A DNA stretch of 64,000 bases from Claveliimonas monacensis (GTDB lineage: Bacteria; Bacillota; Clostridia; Lachnospirales; Lachnospiraceae). The position numbers were made by a program, and so were the translations under genes. Positions 9,416-17,626 of this stretch are shown here, piece after piece (positions within the stretch are counted from its first letter, which is position 1; every line of letters begins with the position of its first letter). The stretch is from NCBI RefSeq assembly GCF_014982975.1, contig NZ_JADCKL010000004.1, forward strand, positions 1 through 64,000, written 5' to 3'. The notes under the pieces were generated by a model, which had not been told where the DNA came from, did not search any database, and was given only the letters and a program-made list of their open reading frames with translations.

Positions 9416-9483
9416 GGGTAAAATATTGACTTGTTTATAAAACTGGAGTAATATATTTGTATATAAGGGTAATATATTGGTTT
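9416..9483. promoter_or_regulatory. Three phased direct repeats between galK and the AraC gene
   Basis: The 16-17 base units GGGTAAAATATTGACT (9416), GAGTAATATATTTGTA (9446) and GGGTAATATATTGGTT (9467) share the core G-GTAA-ATATT. Spacings are 30 and 21 bases, about three and two helix turns, so the copies face the same side of the DNA. They lie upstream of the galK -10 box and just before the AraC RBS, as expected for activator half-sites and autoregulation. Binding by the neighbouring AraC protein is inferred. Confidence 0.45.
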
Positions 9484-9516
9484 GAATTTTCCAGTCTGTA
9501 AAAGGAGATTAGAGAT

Positions 9517-10404
9517 TTGCAAATAAAAACAAATCAATTTCAAAAAGAAGTGAAAGAGCATGGGAATTATAATTTCCCACTATTAGTGAGTAAAGAAAGA
9601 TTGTCACAATATGAGTCAGGATCTTTTTTATGGCATTGGCATCCGGAAATCGAACTAACATTAATTACTAAAGGTAAAATGATTTACAAAGTAAATAATA
9701 GTACCTTTTCTCTCCAAGAAGGGCAGGCTCTATTTGGTAATAGTGGCACTTTGCATGCTGGCTACATGATCAACTCACAAGACTGTGAATATTATTCGAT
9801 TACATTTGAGCCCAAACTTATATATGGATATGATAATAGTATTGTTTTTATCAAGTATGTCAAACCCATTATCCAGAACATATCACTACCAGCTATTCAT
9901 TTTGATTTATCAGAAAACTGGCACAAGAATGTAATTAGTCTAATTCAGGAAATTATTGAAATTGAATCAAATCAAAAAAGTACATATGAATTAGATATTA
10001 TCTCTAAGTTAGACGAATATTGGAAACTACTATTCCTGAACACCGATAAGGTTCCATTAGGAACCCCATATGACAGAAATTCATATAACAGAATTCGTAA
10101 TATTATATCATATATAGAAGAACATTATGATTCAGATTTATCTTTAGAGGATATAGCAAAATCGATTCATGTATGTCGAAGTGAATGTTCAAAATTATTT
10201 AAAAGATTTATGAATATTCCTCTTTTCGAGTTTATTACGCAATATAGAATTGAGAAAAGCGTTGAATATCTCATAAACACAAATTATTCTATTATAGAAA
10301 TTGCAAGCCTTACAGGATTTAATGATTCTAATTATTTTTCCAAAGTTTTCAAAAAACAGAAAGGATGCTCTCCCTCACAATATCGACATATCAATTGTTC
10401 CTAA
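9517..10404 (+). CDS. AraC-family transcriptional regulator
   Basis: The 295-residue regulator has an N-terminal cupin sensor domain (residues about 15-110, with HWHPEIELTLITKGKM) and a C-terminal double helix-turn-helix (about 190-290). The latter includes SLEDIAKSIHVCRSECSKLFKRF and the family signature IIEIASLTGFNDSNYFSKVFKK. Translation probably starts at TTG 9517, nine bases after GGAG; no ATG fits the full cupin domain. It is divergent from the galactoside operon and presumably switches it on when the sugar ligand is present. Confidence 0.9.
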   Translation: MQIKTNQFQKEVKEHGNYNFPLLVSKERLSQYESGSFLWHWHPEIELTLITKGKMIYKVNNSTFSLQEGQALFGNSGTLHAGYMINSQDCEYYSITFEPKLIYGYDNSIVFIKYVKPIIQNISLPAIHFDLSENWHKNVISLIQEIIEIESNQKSTYELDIISKLDEYWKLLFLNTDKVPLGTPYDRNSYNRIRNIISYIEEHYDSDLSLEDIAKSIHVCRSECSKLFKRFMNIPLFEFITQYRIEKSVEYLINTNYSIIEIASLTGFNDSNYFSKVFKKQKGCSPSQYRHINCS

Positions 10405-10441
10405 CTTCATATATAATCCACTTATAATTTAATTATACTGC

Positions 10442-10506
10442 AAATAGAATCGCGCTAGAATCATCCACCTATCTTAAAAGCAGATGAATCTAGCGCGATT
10501 CTATTT
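10442..10506. terminator. Long inverted repeat between convergent genes
   Basis: Arms 10442-10459 and 10489-10506 are perfectly complementary over 18 bases (core AATAGAATCGCGCTAGA) and extend further with one mismatch. The structure sits between the end of the AraC gene and the end of the FRG gene, so it could terminate both transcripts, though neither side has a strong T-run. Confidence 0.5.
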
Positions 10507-10552
10507 ACAGCATTTAATCAGTTTTTGTATGTCTTATTATAGACTGCTCAAT

Positions 10553-11989
10553 TTATTCTATCGTCTTCTTAATATACTCTGCAACCTTTTCGATTTCTGG
10601 ATATATCGATGCAGTATGTAAATCACACAATTTTAATTCATTTAGTATTCTCTTTTTATATATCGACGGTATTATAAAAATCGGTGCTATGTCTTCTTTG
10701 CGATATCGATAGTTATTCAATCTGCAAACAATATCACTCTTATCAGCCTCCATGGCCCCTACAATAATAAAAGCTCCCGATTGCTTTACTATTCTCTGAT
10801 TTAGCATAGAAGGTTTTACAAATAAAATATTACATACATCTTGAGGAACTATTCGACATTCGAAATAGGGTTTTTCTCTTTGCACTTGACGATATAAGCG
10901 TTTAACAACATCAATACTATTAAAATTCTTTATTTGATTTTTCAATGCCCAAGAATTTTTCTTAGCATTACTTTCATATTCTTTCTTTAATTCATTCAAC
11001 TGTAAAATAGAACTATCAACTCTTGCATCTATTTTATTCCCACATAGTATATTCGAAATAGTATATTTATTTTTATAAACTTTTTCTAGTATCAAGTTGA
11101 TCTCAGAATCCCATTTATCAGTGCCATCTTTTTTATTAAACCAAGACTCAAGCGGTCTATCGGATTTTACAAGTTTTCTAAAAAATTCTGCGATATAGTA
11201 CAGTAGAAGCTGATCCTCATAATTCATCTGTGAAATCCCGGTTAATAAAGAAACACTATCACTATGTCCATACCGTATATTTGTTTCTTCCATTTTTGCA
11301 AGTGGATTTTTGTTTCTTTTTTCTTTAAAGATTATCACCTCACCATCGGATTCGAAATCTTGACAGGCAAATAATAATGCTACAAGCGCATTACTGGAAA
11401 CATCCAATAAACGAGTCGGCAAATTGTAATGTTGCATTTCTACCAATTTATCTAGTATTGAATTCATTCCCTGAAATTCCTTGGGACACAAACGTTCCAG
11501 TTCATCAAACATTCTTTTTTCATTCTTTCTCCATATATCTTCTCTAATAATAGAAGGCTGCAATAAAAAATTGCTATTGGATTGTCCACGAAAGAAAAGA
11601 TTTTCTTCTGCTTTATATTTGGATAGAAGTTTAATATACTTTGATACACTTTTTACAACATACACTTTGACACGCGTGTGATCAAATATGTAATCACTCT
11701 CACCAATTTTTTTTATTTCCAAATTCTTCGTATTATTCTCAGCTACATATTTCAGAAAAAATTTTCTAAAATGATCTTCAATCCCACATAAGCACTCTTG
11801 ATTCGAGCTATATAAAGATGCAATATATCTATATATTTCATTTATCAATTTTAGCTCATTTTCACTATTCCATTCATCAATTGTTTTGTATAAACTCTTA
11901 TCGAGCCTAACATACCCCTCATATAAGAACTTGCTTCGTATATATTTATCAAATAAAGGTTTTATCCTTTTATCCATTTTTGTTTTCAT
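10553..11989 (-). CDS. FRG-domain protein, probable antiphage factor
   Basis: The 478-residue protein contains an FRG domain. The namesake motif is LFFRGQSNSNFLLQPSIIR at about 131-149, followed by the second conserved block LVEMQHYNLPTRLLDVSSN and ALVALLFACQD at about 185-212. The domain is common in bacterial defence loci, but its biochemical activity is not settled. The N-terminal 100 and C-terminal 200 residues are not recognised. It lies 139 bases downstream of the CBASS peptidase gene on the same strand, so it may be read from the same promoter or be a separate defence gene. GAGGAAAG precedes ATG at 11989. Confidence 0.8.
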   Translation of the reverse strand: MKTKMDKRIKPLFDKYIRSKFLYEGYVRLDKSLYKTIDEWNSENELKLINEIYRYIASLYSSNQECLCGIEDHFRKFFLKYVAENNTKNLEIKKIGESDYIFDHTRVKVYVVKSVSKYIKLLSKYKAEENLFFRGQSNSNFLLQPSIIREDIWRKNEKRMFDELERLCPKEFQGMNSILDKLVEMQHYNLPTRLLDVSSNALVALLFACQDFESDGEVIIFKEKRNKNPLAKMEETNIRYGHSDSVSLLTGISQMNYEDQLLLYYIAEFFRKLVKSDRPLESWFNKKDGTDKWDSEINLILEKVYKNKYTISNILCGNKIDARVDSSILQLNELKKEYESNAKKNSWALKNQIKNFNSIDVVKRLYRQVQREKPYFECRIVPQDVCNILFVKPSMLNQRIVKQSGAFIIVGAMEADKSDIVCRLNNYRYRKEDIAPIFIIPSIYKKRILNELKLCDLHTASIYPEIEKVAEYIKKTIE

Positions 11990-12128
11990 TTTGCGCTTTC
12001 CTCATAGTCTATTTCTTCACAATAATCAATTGAATACAAATTCAAAGGAATAGTTTTGTATACTGTTATGTATCATATTAATAATGTAAAACGTATTTCC
12101 ATACACTTAAATTTCTTTAAGGCAGTTC

Positions 12129-12602
12129 TTAATCACAACTTTCTAACGTATATATTCCTCCCCTGAATACTAATGATATTGATATTTCCAACTGCTTCCC
12201 CCCACCTATAATCAACATAATTGGCTCTGTGCAATTAAATCTTTTGTCTTTTGAAATACTTATCATCTGCATTCTATCAATACCACTTGGCATTGGGCTT
12301 GAAAATGGATGTATATGCCATTCTCCCAAGTAGTATTCGTCTCTTGTTTTCCATCGCTCCACTAACAATTTTTTTAATCCTTCGATCCCTCTATGAAACC
12401 AATTCACCCCGCATTTTGAGTCTGATGGTGTCTCCGATAATTCAGTTATTACCGCTTTATCCCTTTTAACTGTATAGTAACCTATAAGAATACCTCCCGT
12501 TTCTATTCCAACACTTGTATCAAATACGGCTTGGATTTGTTTTATTGCCTTATTCTCAATTTCAACCAATAATTCTAATTCATCACAAACATACTGCATC
12601 AT
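12129..12602 (-). CDS. cap3: Cap3-like JAB/JAMM isopeptidase of type II CBASS
   Basis: The protein has about 157 residues from the ATG at 12602, which is preferred because AGGGG lies nine bases upstream; an earlier start at 12620 is possible. The JAMM zinc site is complete: Glu34 in VGIETGG, His96 and His98 in EWHIHPF, and Asp109 after ten residues (HxHx10D). Cap3 proteins remove CD-NTase from the conjugates made by Cap2 and so tune the system. The gene overlaps cap2 by 20 bases, which supports coupled translation. Confidence 0.88.
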   Translation of the reverse strand: MMQYVCDELELLVEIENKAIKQIQAVFDTSVGIETGGILIGYYTVKRDKAVITELSETPSDSKCGVNWFHRGIEGLKKLLVERWKTRDEYYLGEWHIHPFSSPMPSGIDRMQMISISKDKRFNCTEPIMLIIGGGKQLEISISLVFRGGIYTLESCD

Positions 12603-14358
12603 AGAATCCGATCCCCTCATTGCCCTTTTCTTTCCATTGAAACAATATCATTTTATCTTCTGCACAGTTTGAATCAATTAATTTCGTCAAAAGCTTCACA
12701 GCCATAGTTGATGCCATAACCATATCTATAGAACAAGCAGGGAATACTGGATTCCAACATCCTATTCCTTCCCAGGGAATCTTCTCCCCTTCCATATCTT
12801 CAGAGTCTTTTTTAATATAATCTCGAAATTTATCCACATATTTTTTTATTGGGAATCCAAATCCCTTATGGTATCCAAAATATACATTATTTGCTCGATA
12901 CCCCACAGAAACTGAACAAACAATAGCTGCCTTTTTTCTTTCATTTAGCAACTGTAATACCTCATCATTCCCAGTACAATCAATAATAACACTATATTCA
13001 TTCATGACAGATGCATTATTCGCTTCTAACCTTGACTGTAATTCATAAATTTTTGCATGACAATTTATTGAGCTCAAATGCCTTTTTAAAGCATTTGTTT
13101 TTTTACAGTCTATATCTCCATATTCTAAAGAATGGCGAACAATGTTACCTGCATTTAAAATGTCATCGTCCATAAGAGTTATCCGTGTAATTCCAGACCT
13201 AACCAACTGTTCTGCGACACTACTTCCAACTGCACCGCAGCCAATTATTAGAAAATTCAACTTACAAACATCTATAGAATACATACCTCTACTCATCAGG
13301 CTTTCTGAAGTCCAATTTTCCGTTATCATCCATTCAATTTCTCGATTATTCTTAATAATGAACTTAAAATCACAAAATACATAATTTCGCTCTATTGGGC
13401 GAAAACCAGTTTTAATACTATATTGATTGGAGAGTTTTGGTAATCTTATCGCCCACCAATGAATGTTATTTTTCTCTCCTCCATACAGCTTTGGTATAGG
13501 AAATCCAATAAGCAGAATACTGGCCTTTTTCTTTCGGAGCTTTTTTAGCAATGGCGTTATCAAGGTCTTAAAATCCTCGCCTTGGTTTTCTATGGCTTGA
13601 AAAAGTTCGCCATAATTTATAGGGCATTGCCATCCATTAACTACAGGGATAGATTTCAACAAAATCCAACCTGCTTCATATTTACACTGCTTTTTTTCAC
13701 TAAAATAATCCCCCCATACAGTCCCTTTGCATAAATTCCCCTTAAGATCACGAAATTCTGTCACACACAGTACCTTTTCTTTTCGGATTAGAGTGCAGAT
13801 CCCACACTTTGAATCTGTTGATTCCCATTCCATAAAGGATACAATATCCTCATCAAAAACTAAATGCAAATTGCATGTCCAAGGAATTTGTGGTAATTCA
13901 AAAAAGTCATCAGCCTTAATCAAGTTTCCTTTATTTGCTGCTTTTATCCACTTAATTGTCCTATAAAAATTCCAGTCGAGCCGGGTCTTTTCGTCTTTTG
14001 GTTCACATGATTGCCCACATATATCAGCATATGGATCCCTCAAGCATAAATCTCCAGATCTCCACTGACCATTTTCTGCAATTTTTGCGTTACATGACTG
14101 ATGAAAAAAGGTACCTTTTATTCCATTATGATTCGCAGGATAAACTTTTATTGTCCCCGATGGATAAGAATCATCTATCGTTATATACCACTCAGTATAT
14201 GTCGGCAGATTAATTGGTTCATCTTCCAGTAAAACTCCAAAGCATATATACCAGCATTCTGCGTGCTCATCCCAAGTCACATCCTTAATTAGCGTAATCT
14301 CCGAGTAGTTTTCTATTGCCCTGCGTCCACATAAAATTGATTCACTAGGTTCTTTCAA
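12583..14358 (-). CDS. cap2: Cap2-like E2-E1 fusion (CBASS ubiquitin-like conjugation enzyme)
   Basis: The 591-residue protein has an N-terminal E2-like domain (1-160), where SGDLCLRDPY carries the likely catalytic Cys105. A linker/adaptor region follows, then a C-terminal ThiF/E1 adenylation domain with LIIGCGAVGSSVAEQL (nucleotide loop, 373-378) and DDDILNAGNIVRHSL. Candidate E1 cysteines are Cys534 (GCWNP) and Cys542 (PACS). In characterised type II CBASS, Cap2 attaches the C-terminus of CD-NTase to target proteins and primes cyclic nucleotide synthesis. Length and order match Cap2. It overlaps the CD-NTase gene by four bases and cap3 by 20. Confidence 0.9.
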   Translation of the reverse strand: MKEPSESILCGRRAIENYSEITLIKDVTWDEHAECWYICFGVLLEDEPINLPTYTEWYITIDDSYPSGTIKVYPANHNGIKGTFFHQSCNAKIAENGQWRSGDLCLRDPYADICGQSCEPKDEKTRLDWNFYRTIKWIKAANKGNLIKADDFFELPQIPWTCNLHLVFDEDIVSFMEWESTDSKCGICTLIRKEKVLCVTEFRDLKGNLCKGTVWGDYFSEKKQCKYEAGWILLKSIPVVNGWQCPINYGELFQAIENQGEDFKTLITPLLKKLRKKKASILLIGFPIPKLYGGEKNNIHWWAIRLPKLSNQYSIKTGFRPIERNYVFCDFKFIIKNNREIEWMITENWTSESLMSRGMYSIDVCKLNFLIIGCGAVGSSVAEQLVRSGITRITLMDDDILNAGNIVRHSLEYGDIDCKKTNALKRHLSSINCHAKIYELQSRLEANNASVMNEYSVIIDCTGNDEVLQLLNERKKAAIVCSVSVGYRANNVYFGYHKGFGFPIKKYVDKFRDYIKKDSEDMEGEKIPWEGIGCWNPVFPACSIDMVMASTMAVKLLTKLIDSNCAEDKMILFQWKEKGNEGIGFYDAVCL

Positions 14359-15452
14359 GCAAATCTTCCTCCAGACAAATTTCTGCTATCACTTTCTCGT
14401 TTTGTAAAGGCTACACCTTTATTACTCTCAGGTACTGGGAATTTGTTCCCTAATAATTCTCTCCACAACTTTGCTGCTTCTTCTGGCTTGTCAGCATCAT
14501 AAGCATTTCTAGCTAAAATTGCAGCATCACAAACAGTAGCATAGAATTCATTGTATTCCTCCTCTGTAACCCGGCCAAAGACATCATGCTCAGGAACTCC
14601 CCTGTCACTTAGAAACGGCTTATTAGGATATAATGTAACAATGTTTTCCAAAGTACGTGTTATTCCTTCCGCAACTGAATCTATTCCGTCCGGACAGCAT
14701 TCTCCTATCAGGTGCTCCAAAGGATAACTCTTAGGTTTCGAGTCTGGAAATTTTTCCCGTCTCCACCATTTTATACATTTAACTACATTTACGTAATGTG
14801 AATTACAATTGCTGTTCTTTTCCTGGGTCCAACGTATCTGCTCAAGTGGATGCGTTTTATCCCATATCTGAGCTTTACTATCAGGAATAAAGAGTGGATC
14901 ATCCTTCCAACTGCTTTCTTCCGCTGCGAAGAGCTCACTAAACGCTTCATATAATTTTCTTTCCGAATAATATTTCTCTATATTTCCATATTCAGCCATT
15001 TCCATAATATCCATATCGCTTGATACAAGAAGATTATTTAGTATCCCTGTTGTAGCAAGTTCTGCGGCGGCCGTTGGTACCACATCTAAATCCACATGAG
15101 ACATTTCAATTCCCCATGATCTTCCTTGCTTTCGATATTTACCCTCATAATACTTTTCAAGAAAATCTTCAAAAACATCCAATGCTTCATCCGGAGTAAC
15201 CTCGTCTTTGTCCAATTTTGTCACTACAACAATGTCGACATCGGATCTTTTTCCATTTTTAGGACGAATTGCGGTTGCCCTGCGATAACTGCCTTGCAAA
15301 AAGGTAGTTTCAATAATAGATGAAAGTTCTTCATCTTCCAACAATCTTTTTCTCAACGTCTCATGTGCAGTTTTCAGTTCCCGCACCTGATTATCAGTCA
15401 AACGAATTTCTTTCAAAAAATCGCGAAAATACGTAACTAACTTCTGTGCCAT
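14355..15452 (-). CDS. CD-NTase, CBASS second-messenger synthase
   Basis: The 365-residue nucleotidyltransferase shows LQGSYRRAT (GS motif, residues 53-60), the metal-binding pair in SDVDIVVV (Asp71, Asp73) and the third acid in HVDLDVVPT (Asp121). This is the SMODS/CD-NTase pattern that makes cyclic oligonucleotides after phage infection. The C-terminus is a flexible tail ending GGRFA, as expected for a Cap2 substrate. The clade and product cannot be fixed by eye, but the Cap4 partner suggests a cyclic di- or trinucleotide. It overlaps cap4 by one base and cap2 by four. Confidence 0.92.
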   Translation of the reverse strand: MAQKLVTYFRDFLKEIRLTDNQVRELKTAHETLRKRLLEDEELSSIIETTFLQGSYRRATAIRPKNGKRSDVDIVVVTKLDKDEVTPDEALDVFEDFLEKYYEGKYRKQGRSWGIEMSHVDLDVVPTAAAELATTGILNNLLVSSDMDIMEMAEYGNIEKYYSERKLYEAFSELFAAEESSWKDDPLFIPDSKAQIWDKTHPLEQIRWTQEKNSNCNSHYVNVVKCIKWWRREKFPDSKPKSYPLEHLIGECCPDGIDSVAEGITRTLENIVTLYPNKPFLSDRGVPEHDVFGRVTEEEYNEFYATVCDAAILARNAYDADKPEEAAKLWRELLGNKFPVPESNKGVAFTKRESDSRNLSGGRFA

Positions 15453-16969
15453 TACATAACTCCTCCTTTTATAATCTTTACAGTTGGATAATAAGTTCCT
15501 GTTCTTTCATTTTGAAAATCAAATTCATAAAGCTGAATATTACCAAAAGATAATGCAAGCTTTCCCAAATTAAACATTATAGAACATGGACCAGCTACAA
15601 ATATATGTAGTAAGTCTGCTTTATTTCTTCTTAACAGTCCATCCAATAATTCATTAAGCTGTTGAGTCAGTTTCCAGGCATGAAAACCATTCTTTACAGA
15701 ATCTTTTCCAATATGTGGAAGTTTACATATAATTATCTTTTTAAATCCAATTCCCATATTTGTATATTCCATCACATCTGCTTCAATATCGCTCGATATA
15801 CTAATTAATACTGCGATATTTCTTGATGTTTGGTCCCCATGTCTTTCTTCAATATTAAATAACTCCTGATTAAACATACTATTTTCAGTAATGTTCCAGT
15901 TTTCTTCACCTTGCAGTGTGTTTTGTATAGGCATCACTTTAACCCCTGACTTTGGATTAAAAATATATCCCGCCATAAAAGCTATAGATAGATGTGTAGG
16001 AAGTTTTATTAAATATTCTTCCTGCTTAGATAACCGCCTTCCAAACTCAAGTATTTTATCATAGACAGCTTTCCACGAGGCTTCTTTTTTTAAAAAACGC
16101 CCTTCAAAACAATCTACTAAATCTAGTATTTTTTCAACCTCGTTCTCCATGTTCTCCGCATATAAAAGATAGCTCCGAATAGCTATTACCCTTTGTTTCT
16201 TTACGGGTAAGAACAACTCCTCTCTGGCACAGTATTCCAAGATATTATTTGCTGTATATTCCTTGATTCCTCTTTCGGATAATGCTTCAATTAATGCAAT
16301 ATAAGGATATACTAATTTGCTGCTCTCCCATGGTTTTAACTCGGCCAATTGTAGTTTCAAGCTGACTTGGTCTTTTAATTCATCCGTTTTTTCACTACTA
16401 CATTTTAAACAAACCTGTCGTAATATAGCCTTAAGTTCTTCATCCGATTCCAGCTCAAGACTTTCTCTAAGTTTTTTTCTAATTCTGCCATACTGAGATC
16501 TATCGGTAGTCTGATCAAATAATACCTCTAAACGAATCGTCTGGTCTATATTGTCTAACAAAGAGTATAAAGTTTTTTCATTTTGATCTACTTCCCATGG
16601 CGTATAGAGAATAAATCTTTTTTGAGAAAATTCAAGTGGATTATTTCTATATTCCTTAACTACTTTGTCCAAAAAAGAATATTTAGTACTCCCGACAAAT
16701 TGGGGTGACAATAAATCTTCCCATGTTATAGTTTTCGTCTGCGCTACATGAAATTTAATCTGAATATAATCCCTTATAATCTGAGTGTCTCTAAAACATT
16801 GTGGTTTTTTATAACAGATAACTACATCATCAAATGATTTAACCTCATCATATTCATAGCACACCTTATCTATCTCGGAATCCTCTTGCAACATTTTAGC
16901 CGCGTACTTCCAAAATACAAGCGCCTGATATTCATTTCCTTTTTTTAATGCTGAAATTGCATTACTCAT
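15452..16969 (-). CDS. cap4: Cap4-like CBASS effector: DUF4297-type nuclease fused to SAVED
   Basis: The 505-residue protein begins with a restriction-nuclease-like domain. KKGNEYQALVFWKYA, acidic residues near DEVKSFDDVV and RDYIQIKFHV (QxK, Gln70-Lys72) match the DUF4297 nuclease seen in Cap4. The C-terminal third (about 360-505) is a SAVED ligand-binding domain with RNIAVLISISSDIEADV and LLHIFVAGPCSIMFNLGKL. In known Cap4 proteins, cyclic nucleotide binding to SAVED triggers double-strand DNA degradation and cell death. The start overlaps the RloB stop (ATGAGTAA), so it is translated in line with rloB. Confidence 0.88.
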   Translation of the reverse strand: MSNAISALKKGNEYQALVFWKYAAKMLQEDSEIDKVCYEYDEVKSFDDVVICYKKPQCFRDTQIIRDYIQIKFHVAQTKTITWEDLLSPQFVGSTKYSFLDKVVKEYRNNPLEFSQKRFILYTPWEVDQNEKTLYSLLDNIDQTIRLEVLFDQTTDRSQYGRIRKKLRESLELESDEELKAILRQVCLKCSSEKTDELKDQVSLKLQLAELKPWESSKLVYPYIALIEALSERGIKEYTANNILEYCAREELFLPVKKQRVIAIRSYLLYAENMENEVEKILDLVDCFEGRFLKKEASWKAVYDKILEFGRRLSKQEEYLIKLPTHLSIAFMAGYIFNPKSGVKVMPIQNTLQGEENWNITENSMFNQELFNIEERHGDQTSRNIAVLISISSDIEADVMEYTNMGIGFKKIIICKLPHIGKDSVKNGFHAWKLTQQLNELLDGLLRRNKADLLHIFVAGPCSIMFNLGKLALSFGNIQLYEFDFQNERTGTYYPTVKIIKGGVM

Positions 16970-17624
16970 AAGTATTAATCTTCCTTTGCTTTTTGCCTGA
17001 TTTCCCTAACCAATTTGTGTACAGTAGTACAAGGACACATTTCTGATGGCTTTGTTTTCCCTCTCGGATGCATTGCTTAAACTTCTGTTCTGCTATCTTG
17101 ATTGCAGCCTCTTCATCTCCATTCTTACACACTTTATCATACATACTTCGTTCAGCCTTGTCATACTCTTGTCCAGTTTTTCTCTCATAGATTTTTCCAA
17201 ACTCCGAGCAACACTTCCACGATTCATAGATTACTGGCATTGCTCCAAAGTATGCATACATCCAAATTTCAAAACATGGATTTGACCACCCCACTTCAAT
17301 CCCTCTTGCTTTTGCCTCTTCAATAATTTCATCAAAATCCGAAACCTGATCACGATCAAATACAATCCATGGAATACGGTATTGAGCCTCATATGCTGTA
17401 AGTTCAAGGCATTTATTTATCATTTCTTTAGTCTTTGTCTCCACAACACGAATAATCAATTTATCTTGCATATCTTTTGACAGACTTTTGCGGAGTCCTT
17501 CGAAATAACATTTTTCTGTGGCCTCTGTATCTGTTACAATCAAATAATATCCAAGTTCTGGTACTTTATGTCGTCTTGATTTTTCTCTACTTTTCCTATT
17601 TCCTGAACGATCCTTTTTAGCCAT
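16962..17624 (-). CDS. rloB: RloB-family Toprim-like protein
   Basis: The 220-residue protein fits the RloB family. Visible motifs are YYLIVTDTEATEKCYFEGL (27-44), IVFDRDQ (DxD, Asp90/Asp92) and the diagnostic SNPCFEIWMYAYFG (114-127). RloB resembles Toprim nucleases and is paired with RloA ATPases in abortive-infection systems such as AbiL. The usual glutamate of the first motif (CEGE-TE in many relatives) is Asp here (TDTEATE), so catalysis should be checked. It is two bases downstream of the ATPase gene and overlaps cap4 by eight, placing it physically inside the CBASS operon. Confidence 0.85.
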   Translation of the reverse strand: MAKKDRSGNRKSREKSRRHKVPELGYYLIVTDTEATEKCYFEGLRKSLSKDMQDKLIIRVVETKTKEMINKCLELTAYEAQYRIPWIVFDRDQVSDFDEIIEEAKARGIEVGWSNPCFEIWMYAYFGAMPVIYESWKCCSEFGKIYERKTGQEYDKAERSMYDKVCKNGDEEAAIKIAEQKFKQCIREGKQSHQKCVLVLLYTNWLGKSGKKQRKINTYE

Positions 17625-17626
17625 TC

